From the NCBI GenBank assembly GCA_019916065.1, contig CM034236.1:14461167-14525166 (forward strand): DNA of 64,000 nucleotides, read 5' to 3'. Source of the DNA: Vitellaria paradoxa (taxonomy: Eukaryota; Streptophyta; Magnoliopsida; Ericales; Sapotaceae). The notes below the pieces were generated by a model. The model ran no database searches and had not been told where the DNA came from. It saw nothing but the letters and a program-made list of their open reading frames with translations. Made by a program: the position numbers and the translations under genes. Positions 49,401 to 58,921 of the stretch are shown here, in pieces; within the stretch, counting starts at the first letter, position 1; each line of letters starts with the position of its first letter.

Positions 49401-52400
49401 GAAACATCCGAATAAGTAGTTGGCTGTCTTGTTGCTTAAAATTTGCCAAAATAGATTGACAGAGTATTCTGAAATTCATTAAAAGTCGCCGGAGGTTCGT
49501 CGGAAAAGCTGCCGAAGGTCGCTGGAGGTCACCGGGGTCACTTGGGAGTTCACTAGAGGCAGGTGGTATTACTGGACTTCGCCGGAGTTCACCGGAAAAA
49601 TCGCCAGCCGGTCGCTAGAAAAGCCGCCGGAGGTTGTTGGGGTCGCCGGTGAGTTCGCCGGAAATAGGTGATTCCGGTGGTGTAGGTCGCGGGAGCTGGG
49701 TGTAGCCGGAAATATACGAAAGTGTATACGAAGATCTTGAGGGTGACAACGCGTACGCGTACGGCAGCGGCAGCGGCTAGGGTTTTTTTTTCTCACGGTT
49801 GAAAACGGTGATTTGATATTTTTCTTTTGCACCAGGGATTCGCTCTGATACCAAGTTGATGCGGAACAAGGATTGAAAGTAAAGAAAGAATAGAGAGAAA
49901 GTAAGAGAAAGAAGAAAGTAGAGAAGAAGAGAAGAAGAATTAGAAGAAAAGAGGAGAAAGAAAAACCAGCCACCAGTATTATTCAATCAATCAAATCCTC
50001 TTCTGTTAACCCTAATTAGGGTTTAAATAGAAAACATCATGGGCCTAACATAAAAAGTCTAAAATAAAATAAACCGATACTAAAATAGCCCAAAAATAAA
50101 TGGGTCCAAATAACCTCTAATAATATAAACTCATTATTAATAAAGCCCAAAACAGATGGGCCCAAATAATAAATAAAATAATAATAATAATAAAAGAAAT
50201 AAAAATCTAGATGATGTCCTCATCAACTCTCCCGGACTGAGAAGAACTCGACTCCGTCGAGTTGAAAACTTGGCACTGTTATCATGTCGCATTTTCCACT
50301 TGACAAAACATCTTTGGAGTTGAAGGAAAATGAGATCCTTAACATCGAATACAGATAGGCAACGCTGAAGAGGTGGAGGAACTGGAACCGGCATAAAAAT
50401 ATCTTCATAACCTGCAGACAATATTTGAGGCCCAAAGATGCCTCCACAAGATAACAAGTTCTCCACATGCCAAATTACGACAAAACTCATATCACATGGC
50501 AAAGTGAAAAAAATTGCATATAATAATAATAATAAAAGAAATAAAAATCTAGATGATGTCCTCATCATGTCAGCTTTTCGAGCCAATGATACGTGAGATT
50601 TGGTCGCTCTTTCTCCTGGGAAGTCAGCAGTTAGTTGTCACTAGGTGTATAATGTCAAAGTTCACCATGATGTTTCAGTTGATCGGTTGAAAGCAAGGCT
50701 TGTTGCCAAGAGATACACTCAAGTCTATGGTTTTGATTTTTCAGAGACTTTCTCTCTTGTGGCACATCACATCAGTGCGTCTTGTCATTTGTCTTGCAGC
50801 CACTTTTCATTGGTCTCTTCATCAACTCGATGTTAAAAATGTCTTCCTACATGGCGATCTTACCGAAGAGGTGTATATGGAGCAACTTCCTTACTATGTT
50901 GCTCAGGGGAAGTCTAGACTAGTCTACAAATTGAAAAAGTCACTGCATGGCCAAAAGCAATCCCCTTGCACATAGTTTGGCAGGTTTAGTGATGTGGTGA
51001 TAGAATTTGGATTGATACATTGTGGTGTTGATTATTCTGTTTTCTACCATCATTCCTTTTTAGAAAAGATAGAGTTGTTGATTTATGTGGACGATATTGT
51101 AATCACAGGTGATGACACAAGAAATTCATGATCTGCAAATATTCCTTCAAACTAAGTTCAACACCAAAGATTAGGGTTCACTAAAGTATTCCTTGGGCAG
51201 TGAGATTGCAAGATCACACGAAGGTATTGCCCTTTCTTAGAGAAAATACATTCTTATATGTTGTCTGAAACTAGCATGTTAGGAGCCAAACTAATTGATA
51301 TTCCGATGGATCCTAATACAAAACTTCTGGCAGATAAGGGAGAATTATTAGAAAATCTCAGTCGATATCGCAGAATAGTTGGGAAGCTTAATTATCTGAG
51401 AGTCACACAGCTAGATATCTCATTTGCTACAAGTGTAGTAAGTCAATTTCTTGATGCACCTCAGTCTAGTCATTGGAATGCGATTATTCGTATTCTGAGA
51501 TATCTAAAAGATGCACCAGGATATGATTTGTTGTATCGAGATAATGGTTATACACTTGTTCAAAGTTATACAGATGCAGATTAGGCTGATTTGCCAACAG
51601 ATAGACAATCAACTACTGGGCATTGTATCTTTATGAGAGAAAACTTAGTATCATGAAAAAGTAAAAAACAGACACTGGTGGCAACATCAAGTGCAAAATC
51701 AAAATGTAGGGATCCTAGTTTGTTGTATCGAGATAATAGTTATACACTTGTTCAAAGTTATACAGATGCAAATTGGGCTGATTCGCCAACAGATAGACAA
51801 TCAACTACTGGGCACTCTATCTTTATGAGAGAAAACTTAATATCATGGAAAAGTAAAAAGCAGACACTGGTGCCAACATCAAGTGCAAAATCAAAATATA
51901 GGGCTATGACACATACTTCGTGTGAATTGGTCTGAATACATCATATGTTGAAAGAATTAAGGGTTCTTGAATCCCAGCCCATGGACTTATTTGTGATAAT
52001 TAAGCTGCTATTCGCATTGCTTCTAACCCAACGTTTCATGAGCGAACCAAACATATCGAAGTTAATTGTCACTATGTCAAAGAAAAGATTCTACAGAATG
52101 TTATCAAAACAAGCCATGTAAAGTCTAAAGATCAATTAGTAGATTTATTTACCAAAGCTTTAGAAGGAGCTATATTTGTAACAAGTTCCGTACATATGAT
52201 GGTTGTGTTTGAAGTTATATAAATTTGTATAAATTTATAAGAGTTAATGTTTCGTGCTTTGTGCAGTAAGTGAAAAATTAAAATTTTACAGTCTTGTAAT
52301 TCGTGTTTATAGAGATTTGTAGAGTTTTGTATTTTTTTTTTGTTAACTCCAAATAGTGCCGATATGTATGCTCCAACTTAAGGGAGAGTGTTAATGTGGC

Positions 52401-55400
52401 ATTAATATATGTAGTATGTTAATTTATGTACACTAATTATAGAGCTTGTATCTAGACACTCGGTAACCCGAATGGTCACCAATGTAAAATGTACAGTCAC
52501 TTTCTCATGTATATAACACACACATTGAGTTTTTTGTGTGCGCAATTTCATCTCAATTACATAGTGCGACAGAATGCAAATGGGGAATTTCACGCCTCAT
52601 TAAATTTATAAATGACTAGCATATTCTTTCAAGTTAAACAAGTAATATGCCCATTGCATACATAACTAAATTAGCATAATCAGCATAAACAAATATATAT
52701 TATTGGAATTTTTAAACAAGTGAACAAGTAAATTTTATTCAAAAGGCATCAAGAGGATACCAACCTAATTCCAAGAAAAAAAAACACCTCCTGTGAAAAA
52801 TTAAATCACCATATCCTTGACCACCAAAAAAAAAAAAAAATACTACGTAAATATGGAACACCACCTCCAGATAATCAACCATATAAAGTAGGCACAAGAA
52901 TACTTTTCACTGTATGTGGCGGATACTCAATATCTCAAAGTTTTTGGGTTCATTTGCATCAAATCAACCACGTAATACAAAGAGGAAATAACCTCCAAGC
53001 TTTCCTATTCCTCTTTTGTACACAAGTTCCCACCAAACTCACTGCTTGTTGAAACACCCAATTCATTCCAAACGCTGAAAAAACTAAACCGCATAATTTC
53101 TTCCTTGGTATACAAAATCACATGTTAATGGAATTGGGTATCTCACCCATGGTTCAAAGTCGCAGTCGTGGCCGTTGAATCAGCCCATAAAATTTCGATG
53201 CAGTTGTGGCGCGATATCAAGCAATACATGACTTTTAGCACTTTTTAACTTAAAAAAATTTTTAAAAATAATGAACAAATTCTAAAAATTCTAAATAATG
53301 AAATTAATGTATCACATAACCAAATATATAATGTCTACTTTATTAAACCTTAGATAAACATTGGTATTAATGCTATATTTTATAAGTATATACGAGTGGA
53401 GTATAAATATTTTCTCAGTATAAAATCGTATATTAATTAAGAAAGTTAATATACTCAAATATTTATCATAATATGTTGCATATATTTACATATTTTTCAT
53501 TATTTAATTATTCATTATAATTATTTTGCAAAACTAATTAAAAATAAAACATTTGGACTAATCTTAATTGCATATATATTATTAGTAAATATTGTTTGAT
53601 ACCATTTAGATTATATGTAAGTAAATTATTATTTTTTTGCAACTAAAATCCAATATATGTAGCAATTATTTTTTATCTTTGTTGTTCATGTATATTTGGC
53701 CAAAAATAATATGATTGTGAGATTAATTTTTTAAAAAAATTAGTTTTTAAGAATCTCAATTAATTTTGTTTTGGCTAAAAATTTGTATTTAAAATTAGTC
53801 TAAAGACGAGGAATTACCAAAGAATAAAAAAAAAAAACATCATCAAACATCTTATTTGTAAATTTTAACATACATAAAACCAAACCAAACCAAACCAAAC
53901 CAAGCTTTTTCTCACTAGTTGGAGAAATTTTAACATACATAAATTAATTAAGAATATTAAAAATATATATATTTTTCGGGCACATAATAAATTAGTTAAA
54001 AATATTAAAAAAACGAAGAGTTGCCATACTTTTTTTGAGTACATCATTATAACAATTGACATTCCATGGACTGAAAAAAAAAAAGGGAAATACTTGCTGT
54101 ATACAAGAAAAAATGAAGAGTTGCCACTATTTTTTTCGTACGTTAATATAATGATTCAACTTCCATAAACAAAAAAAATAAAAAAAAATAAAAAGAAAAC
54201 TTTGTTGCTTATATACCTAAAAAAATAATTAAATAATTAAAAGTGAACATTCAAATTACAAAAGTAAGAGAATAATTAAAAATAAACCGACAGACTACAT
54301 ATACTTAAAATTTGAGCTATGCTTCTGAGCCTCTAAAATTTGAAATCAATTAAAATATATTACATTTATTGTCTAGGAACTAAATCAGGTATCTCTTTAA
54401 TTTTTGGGTTGCAAACTGTAATATTTTTGCAGATCAGCATAAATTTGTATGACAAATTATTTTTTAAAAGTTGCTTTCCAGTAAAAATATGCCCCTGCTC
54501 ATTATTGGAGCACAAAAGAATTCATCTTTCAAACAAAATAAATCATAATATATATACATATTATCTTTTTTTTTTTGGTAAGTATATATATTTTAGAAGA
54601 GGAAACTTCCAGTATGCTTTGTTTGGTTGCCGGGCCCCGGGGTGAAACAGTGAAAGAGGAAATAAAGAAAAGTAAAAAGGTAACAGCATATGAAAACTGA
54701 AAGTAAAACCTACGGTACCTACCAATAGACGGCGACGAAGAGAAGAGACCCAAGGATGACGAAGAAAGGAGTGCCAACAAAGCTCCGGCGATTATCGGCG
54801 AGGATCAATGGCGCAAGATTCGTTTTTCAGATTAGAATTTTTTGGTTCAGATTTACAACTTCTTCAACTTTATTCCCCCTTTTTATATTCATCAGACTCT
54901 TTCTGTCTCTATATTTCTCTGCGTTGGATCAACTTTCTTGGAAAGATCTCCATGCTTTACCAAGAAGGTTTCGTTTTTCCAAGACATAGCATTTATCTCA
55001 TTCATCAGCCCCACTTGACCAAGATATCGCCAATATCTCGGGATATCTCGGCCGCAAGAAGGTATTCCGATGATATCTCCGGATATATCCACCGTAATGA
55101 GGTGCTCCGACGATTTTTTTTTTTTATTCATCCTGAGATCTCAGCGCAGCTGGTTACGAAACCGATCCAAGACACCAAGATCTCGGCTATCTCGGACGAG
55201 ATTTTGAACCCTGATCTCACCCTAACAAATGTACCAAATGTGCGATACAAATTAATGATGAGATACCATTTCCCATCCCATGGTGCATCCCCCCCCCCTC
55301 CAAAAAAACAAAACAAACATGCCAAAAGGGACACATATACAGACCTTGATTGCATTTTGAACACCAGCTAAATCTTCAAATTCAACAAATGCATAGCAAA

Positions 55401-58400
55401 CACCAACATCCTGCACATCAGTGCAAACAAAGTCACATATTAATTTACTCAAAGTCACGGTTGCAAGGATAGATATATACAACAGTGCAGCGAAAAGTAT
55501 GAACCTTCCGGTTTCTAATGGCCACGGCATCAGGCCTGAGTTTACCAAATTTCTTAAATTCCTCCTCAATTTCAAAAGCAGACACAGTAAATGGCAAGTT
55601 TCTCACATAAACCGACTTTATTTCACCTGTGAACATATAAATATATATGAAAAATAAGGGAATAATTCCAACACTACCATATAGAGAACTATGACACAAG
55701 CTACATGCATGCACTTAAGCCATGTGTATTTTGAGGACAAAAGAAAAATAGATCTCAATGCAGAACTAGATCAACAGACGTTATTATCAACTAAAGCGCA
55801 TAAGTATGATTGAATTCATGGATATTCTTATGACAGTTACATGGTGTGACACTTAGGTAGGACATGAAGTAAATGTCGACCTTCATCCTCCACAGCTGAA
55901 ACCTCTTCTGCAGTCTCAGCCCCTAAACTTTCTTCAGCAATTGAGGATGCTATGTACTGCTGATTTGGCGGTTCTGGCTTATGATCCCACTCTGAAGCAG
56001 GAGGTGCAGACTTGTTAACAGAGGCCTGAGGAGGTGCCAATGTTGCAGATTGTCTTTTAGCAACCTGCAACATCCAATAACAGTCAAGCAGAACGTCAGT
56101 TGCTAAGTAATATCAGTCACTAAATAAAATGGATGTGTGGGCCCTGCTACCCTATGCATTACACAGGGAATGATCATACACTGGAAAAGAAAAGAAAACA
56201 AATGCTTATTTCAAGTGAATTTCAGTTATACACCGCTGCTATGAACTTTGACCTAGGAAGAGGTAACTCATGTTAATCTTGAATTCCATCAAATTTTTGG
56301 TTTCATATCTGAAGCCATGATAATTTAAAAATAAATAATATCAGTCACTAAATATAATAGATGTGTGGACCGTGCTAGCATATGCACTACACAGGTAAGA
56401 TGACCATATACCAGAAGAGAAAAAAAGAAAAGAAAGACAAGAAAAAGAAAGAAAACAAAAGCATATTTTAAGTGACTTTCACTTATACACTGTCCCAGTG
56501 AACTTCGACCTAGGAAGAGGCAACTGATATTAATCTTGAGTCCCATCAAATTTTTGGTTTCGTATCTGAAGCCTTGAGAATTTAAAAAATAAATAAACAA
56601 AATTCAACTATAGACGCTTGAACTGGATGGCACAGCAGTAACTTCACTCACTGTACCTGACAAAATTTATTGAAATGTTGATCCTGGAAAGCCAGCATGA
56701 GTCTATAGGAATCATGATTAAGGGAAACAGTCATTGGCACTGGATTTTCATAAAAAATATAGTTTTTTCATTTTTTTTTGGGGGGGGGGGGGGAGGGATG
56801 AACGAGAGGGCCTAGCTAAAGTGAAAATGGCAACCCCACCCAGACCAAATATCCTGGGTTCGCATCATCCCAAGTAATATTTACTTATCAAAAAAAAAAG
56901 GAAAAGGGGAAGAATAGAAGAGATGAGAGGAGACAAGATGAGATGAGAGGAAGGGAGGGGTAACTTGTTAGTGAAAGTGAAAAAACAAATTGTTGTTTGA
57001 CCCCATAATCATGCGCTAAACATGGACACTTAGTGAAATATGTAATATCTATGTCGGACACATTTCACGCGCCTAATCTTGGTAGCACACTCCTAATACA
57101 CATTGGATACTCTATCTAAAGTAATAATAACTGGACACTTGGGACAAGTGTCTGCCACTTATACTCTCGTAAAACACATTAAAAATTTGGTGGACAAAAA
57201 ATGAATGAAATATAAAATAAAAAGCAATATAGATATATTCCTATAGATCCTTTGCCTTTAAATTTCTTAAATGAGAGGATTTTAAATTCCAAAATTTTCA
57301 ATCTGTTCATTAACAGATCCTTCTAAACTAAATATAAAATAAATATAAAATAAATATAAAAGTAGTTGCAACATAAAAATGGATGACGGTTATTATTTTT
57401 ATATCTACATATAAAATTATACATTTCTTTTTTTGCCATGCCATGTCCCTAGCGTGTCAACATGTCCCTGTCCGTGATTCTTAGATTATGCATAGAAGGA
57501 AGAAGACGATGGCTGCATATTATTGATGCTGTAGATTATCGAATCTTTTTTTTTTTTAAATAAAGTGCAAGAACTAAATAATCCATACAATGGAAGCATA
57601 AGTGTGCTTTTGGGGCTCCCCAATAGGTTCCTCAACAGAAGCGGATACGTGTTCTGGTACAGGATTCATTGAATTTTGAAGTGAACCATTGGATTGTGCA
57701 AAATTGTCTTCAAGAATGCTTTCAGCCTCCATTGTGTGCTGCAGCCGTTGCTCAGAGAAATTATAATTGTCAACTGGACCATTTTCTTTTATATCAGGAG
57801 CCACAAACTCCCTGGCCTGGGTTTCTCCACCCATCATATAGTTGGACACTGCAAAAGCCATTATTTCTTTTACCAAAATGTAGTTATATATATATTTATA
57901 TAAGAAGAACTAAAAAATAGAGCAGCAAAATTGATAACATGGACATGGGTATGACTGGGAACGTGTCCATGTATGAAACCTTCCTAAACCCTTTGGACAT
58001 TGGGATATGCATTGAATCCATGTGAAAGACTAGAAATTTTATTTACCATCAAATCTGAGAGTAGCTTCTTCAAACATCATTAAAAATTAGAGGATTCAAG
58101 TGTCCAATTTGGATGGGCGTCAAATATATATCCCAAACCCTTACTCTTGTTATATCTGGTGGACATGAGTATGTTGAAGGAAGTAGAAGAGTCATGCAAC
58201 ACACTTCTAATGTGATTGACTTGCATTTTTAGAGGATTTCAAGTGTCTAATTTGGATGGATGAATAAACACATATCTCATACCCTTACTCTTGTTACATC
58301 TGGTGGACATTGTTATGTCGGAGGAACCAGAAGAGTCATGTAACACTTCTAATGTGATTAAGTTGCATTTTTTCCCTTCCTTCTTTGGATCTTAAAATTA

Positions 58401-58921
58401 AGCATTCATGAGAATTAAATCCACTAATTTGACTCTTCAAAGCCCCTGAAAGGAAATTACTGTTAAAAGGACTACATGAATATGAAAAAATTAGATTGCT
58501 TTCCTTCTAAGGTAACTAAGTAAAATAATATTTCATTCCTCCTAACACAAATCCTATCAAGATCATCGAAAAAGTAATTGTGGCAGTTCTCCAGGAATAT
58601 AATTTCAATCATAATACCTGGTTCTTGAATAGCAGCTGAAGCATTTAATTTGGGATCAAGATTGCTCTGGGCTAAATAGGCAACTGGAAGGTGAAAATGT
58701 TCATCTTCAATAAAGTGAAAGATATCATTGAGAACAAAGTACCCTTTCTCTTGAGGTGCAAGGAAAAAAGTCTGCACAAATTTCCTCCCGCCACTGAAAT
58801 CCTTCACATGCACAGATCCAGAAACCACTACCAGAACACCTCCATTCCAAGATTCAAGGGAATGTGCTGTCTTGATTTCTACTCCAGTGTAATTGAGAGA
58901 CATAATAAGTGTATGGATTTG
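40376..58921 (-). CDS. G3BP-like RNA-binding protein (NTF2 + RRM + Gly/Arg-rich), 5' end not found
   Basis: Seven coding exons on the minus strand: 58,921-58,618, 57,848-57,589, 56,064-55,881, 55,626-55,505, 55,410-55,345, 43,280-43,202 and 40,581-40,376 (stop TGA at 40,376-40,378). All junctions are GT-AG and all phases agree, giving about 406 residues. Exon 1 here holds most of the NTF2-like domain (QIHTLIMSLNYTGVEI, FFLAPQEKGYFVLND). The next two exons are acidic and Pro/Gln-rich and contain ASVEEP. The RRM follows with RNP2 VYVRNL and an RNP1-like GVCYAFVEF. The tail is Gly/Arg-rich (GRRGRGRGGY). Plant relatives bind RNA and enter stress granules. About 60 N-terminal residues, including the start, are missing. 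They should lie beyond 58,921, probably outside the window. Transposons in three introns are removed by splicing, so the gene may be functional. Confidence 0.9.
40948..41157 (+). mobile_element. tRNA-derived SINE with 10-bp target-site duplication
   Basis: It has an A-box-like TAGCCCATTGG (40,959-40,969), a B-box-like GAATTCGAATTCC (41,006-41,018), a body of about 140 bp and a 3' poly-A of 15. GCTTAGAAAG flanks it at 40,938-40,947 and 41,158-41,167. It sits in the last intron of the G3BP-like gene, antisense to it. Its tail ends GGGTTAC-An, unlike the other SINEs here. Confidence 0.9.
41714..42460. mobile_element. Region of ~25-bp imperfect repeats (GCTCGTGAACAA type), probable non-autonomous DNA element
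   Basis: Words like GCTCGTGAACAATCTTGTTT, TTCGTTTAA and TTTAAATGTTTGTGAACAA recur many times in both orientations between 41,714 and 42,330. AGCTCG words are clustered at both ends. Clusters of short subterminal repeats suggest a cut-and-paste element. I cannot fix the termini or the superfamily. Confidence 0.45.
42650..42762 (-). mobile_element. Short tRNA-derived SINE with ~14-bp target-site duplication
   Basis: Minus strand: A-box TAGCCCGGTGG (rc of 42,737-42,747), B-box GCTTCGAACCC (rc of 42,694-42,704), ending CTTACCTATC plus poly-A (T-run at 42,650-42,664). TTTTGGCTAAAGTT at 42,636-42,649 and TTTTGGCAAAAGTT at 42,763-42,776 are the target duplication with one change. It lies in the last intron of the G3BP-like gene. 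Confidence 0.88.
43026..43048. repeat. (AAT)n microsatellite
   Basis: About seven AAT units in the last intron of the G3BP-like gene. Confidence 0.9.
43406..43434. repeat. (GA)n microsatellite
   Basis: About 14 GA units inside the 12-kb intron. Confidence 0.95.
43581..43820. repeat. Tandem duplication, 120-bp units
   Basis: GGATGCTAACTGGTAGAAAA starts both copies, at 43,581 and 43,701. The second copy has one extra base (AAACTAACC for AAATAACC), and otherwise they look identical. The duplication is recent and intronic. Confidence 0.92.
44096..44294 (+). repeat. 5' LTR of the intronic copia element
   Basis: Its TATA-like TGTATATAAATCC is near 44,227. Compared with the 3' LTR it has a short extra stretch (about 44,150-44,170). 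Short LTRs like this are common in some copia lineages. Confidence 0.88.
44903..45595 (+). pseudogene. copia gag remnant
   Basis: Gag motifs include WVQEDNHLVSLLWNSMEPHI, ILASLNSEFEPVKTQIL and a zinc-knuckle remnant CTNCGRVRHLEKI in which the last Cys is lost. A stop near 45,117 and at least one frameshift break it. The preceding leader (44,295-44,900) has a GC-rich part near 44,440-44,580 and is non-coding. Confidence 0.8.
45593..47003 (+). pseudogene. copia protease / integrase remnant
   Basis: The protease motif WVIDSRASDHMSS (45,795-45,830) has Arg in place of the usual Gly after Asp-Ser. A pre-integrase segment follows near 46,190-46,310, then integrase blocks SDVWGPS (first Asp), IRSDNAKKYF (second Asp) and NGVAERKI (Glu) between 46,340 and 46,660. 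A T/G homopolymer block lies at 46,715-46,750. The frame then continues to HSTWRNAIEEEM, where the gag-only element has been inserted. Confidence 0.8.
47009..47369 (-). repeat. 3' LTR of the gag-only element
   Basis: Minus-strand ends are TGATGAGGAC and CCGCATCA. On the minus strand the purine-rich CTGGGAGAGT just before it is the probable polypurine tract. A (TAA)n run lies near 47,320. Confidence 0.93.
47281..49032 (-). pseudogene. Gypsy-type gag with long uncharacterised C-terminal part, one in-frame stop
   Basis: The first 92 codons (49,032-48,754) hold the start of the retrotransposon gag domain (PPYFSGTIDPTEFLDWVDDI, ARLHWQTVE-like AREHWQTVE). After one TAA the same frame reads on for about 490 codons, with gag motifs ILSDRFVPKSF, LKQEDSSVDDYFDQF and FVLGLRPCIREVVQRY. 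The remaining ~370 residues match nothing I recognise and have no zinc knuckle or protease motif. The frame ends inside the 3' LTR. The usual residue at the stop is probably Glu (GAA to TAA). It could be translated only by read-through. Confidence 0.85.
49485..49700 (-). other. GC-rich leader of the gag-only element with repeated CCGG words
   Basis: Between PBS and gag, words such as GTCGCCGGAGGTT, TCGCCGGAGTTCACCGG and TCGCCGGTGAGTTCGCCGG occur repeatedly. The composition contrasts sharply with the surrounding AT-rich DNA. It may be the packaging or dimerisation leader. Confidence 0.7.
49843..49854 (-). other. Primer-binding site of the gag-only element
   Basis: Minus strand TTGGTATCAGAG, continuing CGAATCCC, two bases from the LTR end, matches initiator tRNA-Met. 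Confidence 0.93.
49857..50225 (-). repeat. 5' LTR of the gag-only element
   Basis: It is nearly identical to 47,009-47,369, with an 8-bp longer AGAAG-type repeat near 49,925. Confidence 0.93.
50226..50567 (-). repeat. Partial extra unit: internal 3' sequence plus 48 bp of a third LTR
   Basis: 50,226-50,519 is almost identical to 47,370-47,665, the end of the internal region. At 50,519/50,520 it jumps into the (TAA)n part of the LTR and then runs to the LTR terminus CATCA at 50,567. This is what remains of a second internal region in a three-LTR tandem element after a large internal deletion. Confidence 0.88.
50573..52200 (+). pseudogene. copia reverse transcriptase / RNase H remnant
   Basis: After the nested insertion the frame resumes with KARLVAKRYTQVYGFDFSETF. 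Next are QLDVKNVFLHGDLTEEVYME, LVYKLKKSLHGQKQSP, YVDDIVITGDD near 51,090, QLDISFATSVVSQFLDAP and RNase H blocks (SYTDADWADS, STTGH, SSAKSKYRAM, HIEVNCHYVKE-like). Several stops and frameshifts are present. RNase H contains the tandem duplication described separately. Confidence 0.85.
51528..51912 (+). repeat. 192-bp tandem duplication in the RNase H region
   Basis: TTGTTGTATCGAGATAATRG begins both units (51,528 and 51,720). 192 bp equals 64 codons, so phase is kept. The first copy carries stops (for example TAG for Trp in GCAGATTAGGCTG) that the second does not. Confidence 0.92.
52389..52571 (+). repeat. 3' LTR of the intronic copia element
   Basis: It matches 44,096-44,294 apart from one short length difference and scattered changes. 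The PPT-like TTAAGGGAGAG lies directly before it. Confidence 0.88.
53148..55213. mobile_element. hAT-like non-autonomous transposon, 2.07 kb, with 8-bp target duplication
   Basis: ATCTCACC occurs at 53,140-53,147 and 55,214-55,221, exactly outside the ends CATGGTTCAAAGTCGC and (reverse complement) CAGGGTTCAAAATCTC. An 8-bp target and CAGGG-type TIR are hAT hallmarks. No hAT transposase (BED or dimerisation region) is readable. The interior is AT-rich on the left (53,220-54,540). On the right is a more complex stretch (54,640-55,150) with short frames and a possible captured exon. It sits about 130 bp from an RRM exon. Confidence 0.82.
54715..54835 (-). other. Possible captured exon-like piece inside the hAT-like element
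   Basis: On the minus strand a frame runs ADNRRSFVGTPFFVILGSLL and continues FVAVYW, a hydrophobic membrane-type segment. It ends at a good splice-donor look-alike (TATTG|GTAGGT). Non-autonomous elements often carry host exons. I do not recognise the source gene, and it may be chance. Confidence 0.3.
56111..56590. repeat. Diverged ~228-bp tandem duplication in an intron
   Basis: TATCAGTCACTAAATA begins at 56,111 and 56,339. Both copies then pass through CCTAGGAAGAGG and CATCAAATTTTTGGTTTC in the same order. The second copy has an extra AAAGAAA-rich stretch. Confidence 0.88.
56798..56899 (+). mobile_element. tRNA-derived SINE
   Basis: Its A-box-like CCTAGCTAAAGTG is near 56,811 and its B-box GGTTCGCATC at 56,857-56,866. 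It ends ATTTACTTATC plus poly-A (56,890-56,899). A T9/G14 compound homopolymer precedes it (56,771-56,793). No clear target duplication is visible. It lies antisense in an intron of the G3BP-like gene. Confidence 0.65.

Larger units (their letters stand above)
47009..50567 (-). mobile_element. Young non-autonomous LTR element (gag only), with an extra partial repeat unit
   Basis: TGTCA flanks it on both sides (47,004-47,008 and 50,568-50,572), and copia homology continues across the gap. Minus-strand layout from the right: a 48-bp LTR start, about 294 bp of internal 3' sequence, a full LTR (50,225-49,857), PBS, GC-rich leader, one long gag-type frame, then a full LTR (47,369-47,009). The two full LTRs differ by three substitutions and one 8-bp indel. 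No protease, RT, RNase H or integrase is present, so it depends on another element. The gag is of the Ty3/Gypsy type. Confidence 0.9.
44096..52571 (+). mobile_element. Ty1/copia retrotransposon in the intron, interrupted by a second LTR element
   Basis: LTRs of about 190 bp lie at 44,096-44,294 and 52,389-52,571, both beginning TGTTAATGT and ending GTGCGACA. Flanks GAATA (44,091-44,095) and GAATG (52,572-52,576) are a target duplication with one change. A PBS-like TGAAATTAGAGC follows the 5' LTR and a purine-rich TTAAGGGAGAG precedes the 3' LTR. Gag, protease, integrase, RT and RNase H are in copia order on the plus strand, all with stops and frameshifts. The 47,009-50,567 insertion separates integrase from RT. 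It is antisense to the host gene. Confidence 0.92.
43281..55344 (-). other. 12-kb intron of the G3BP-like gene, expanded by nested transposons
   Basis: It joins the RRM exon at 55,345 to the exon at 43,280. It contains the copia element 44,096-52,571 with the gag-only element nested inside, and the hAT-like element 53,148-55,213. Removing these and their target duplications leaves about 1.5 kb, a plausible original size. The hAT-like element ends only about 130 bp from the RRM exon. Confidence 0.9.

Noticed and set aside
53878..53902. (CCAAA)n run as a telomere-like repeat
   Set aside because: It has only about five units and does not match the plant telomere motif TTTAGGG.
54808..55371. 187-codon frame starting MAQDSFFRLEFFG
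   Set aside because: It crosses the right end of the hAT-like element into host intron sequence and lies antisense and intronic, with no recognisable domain.
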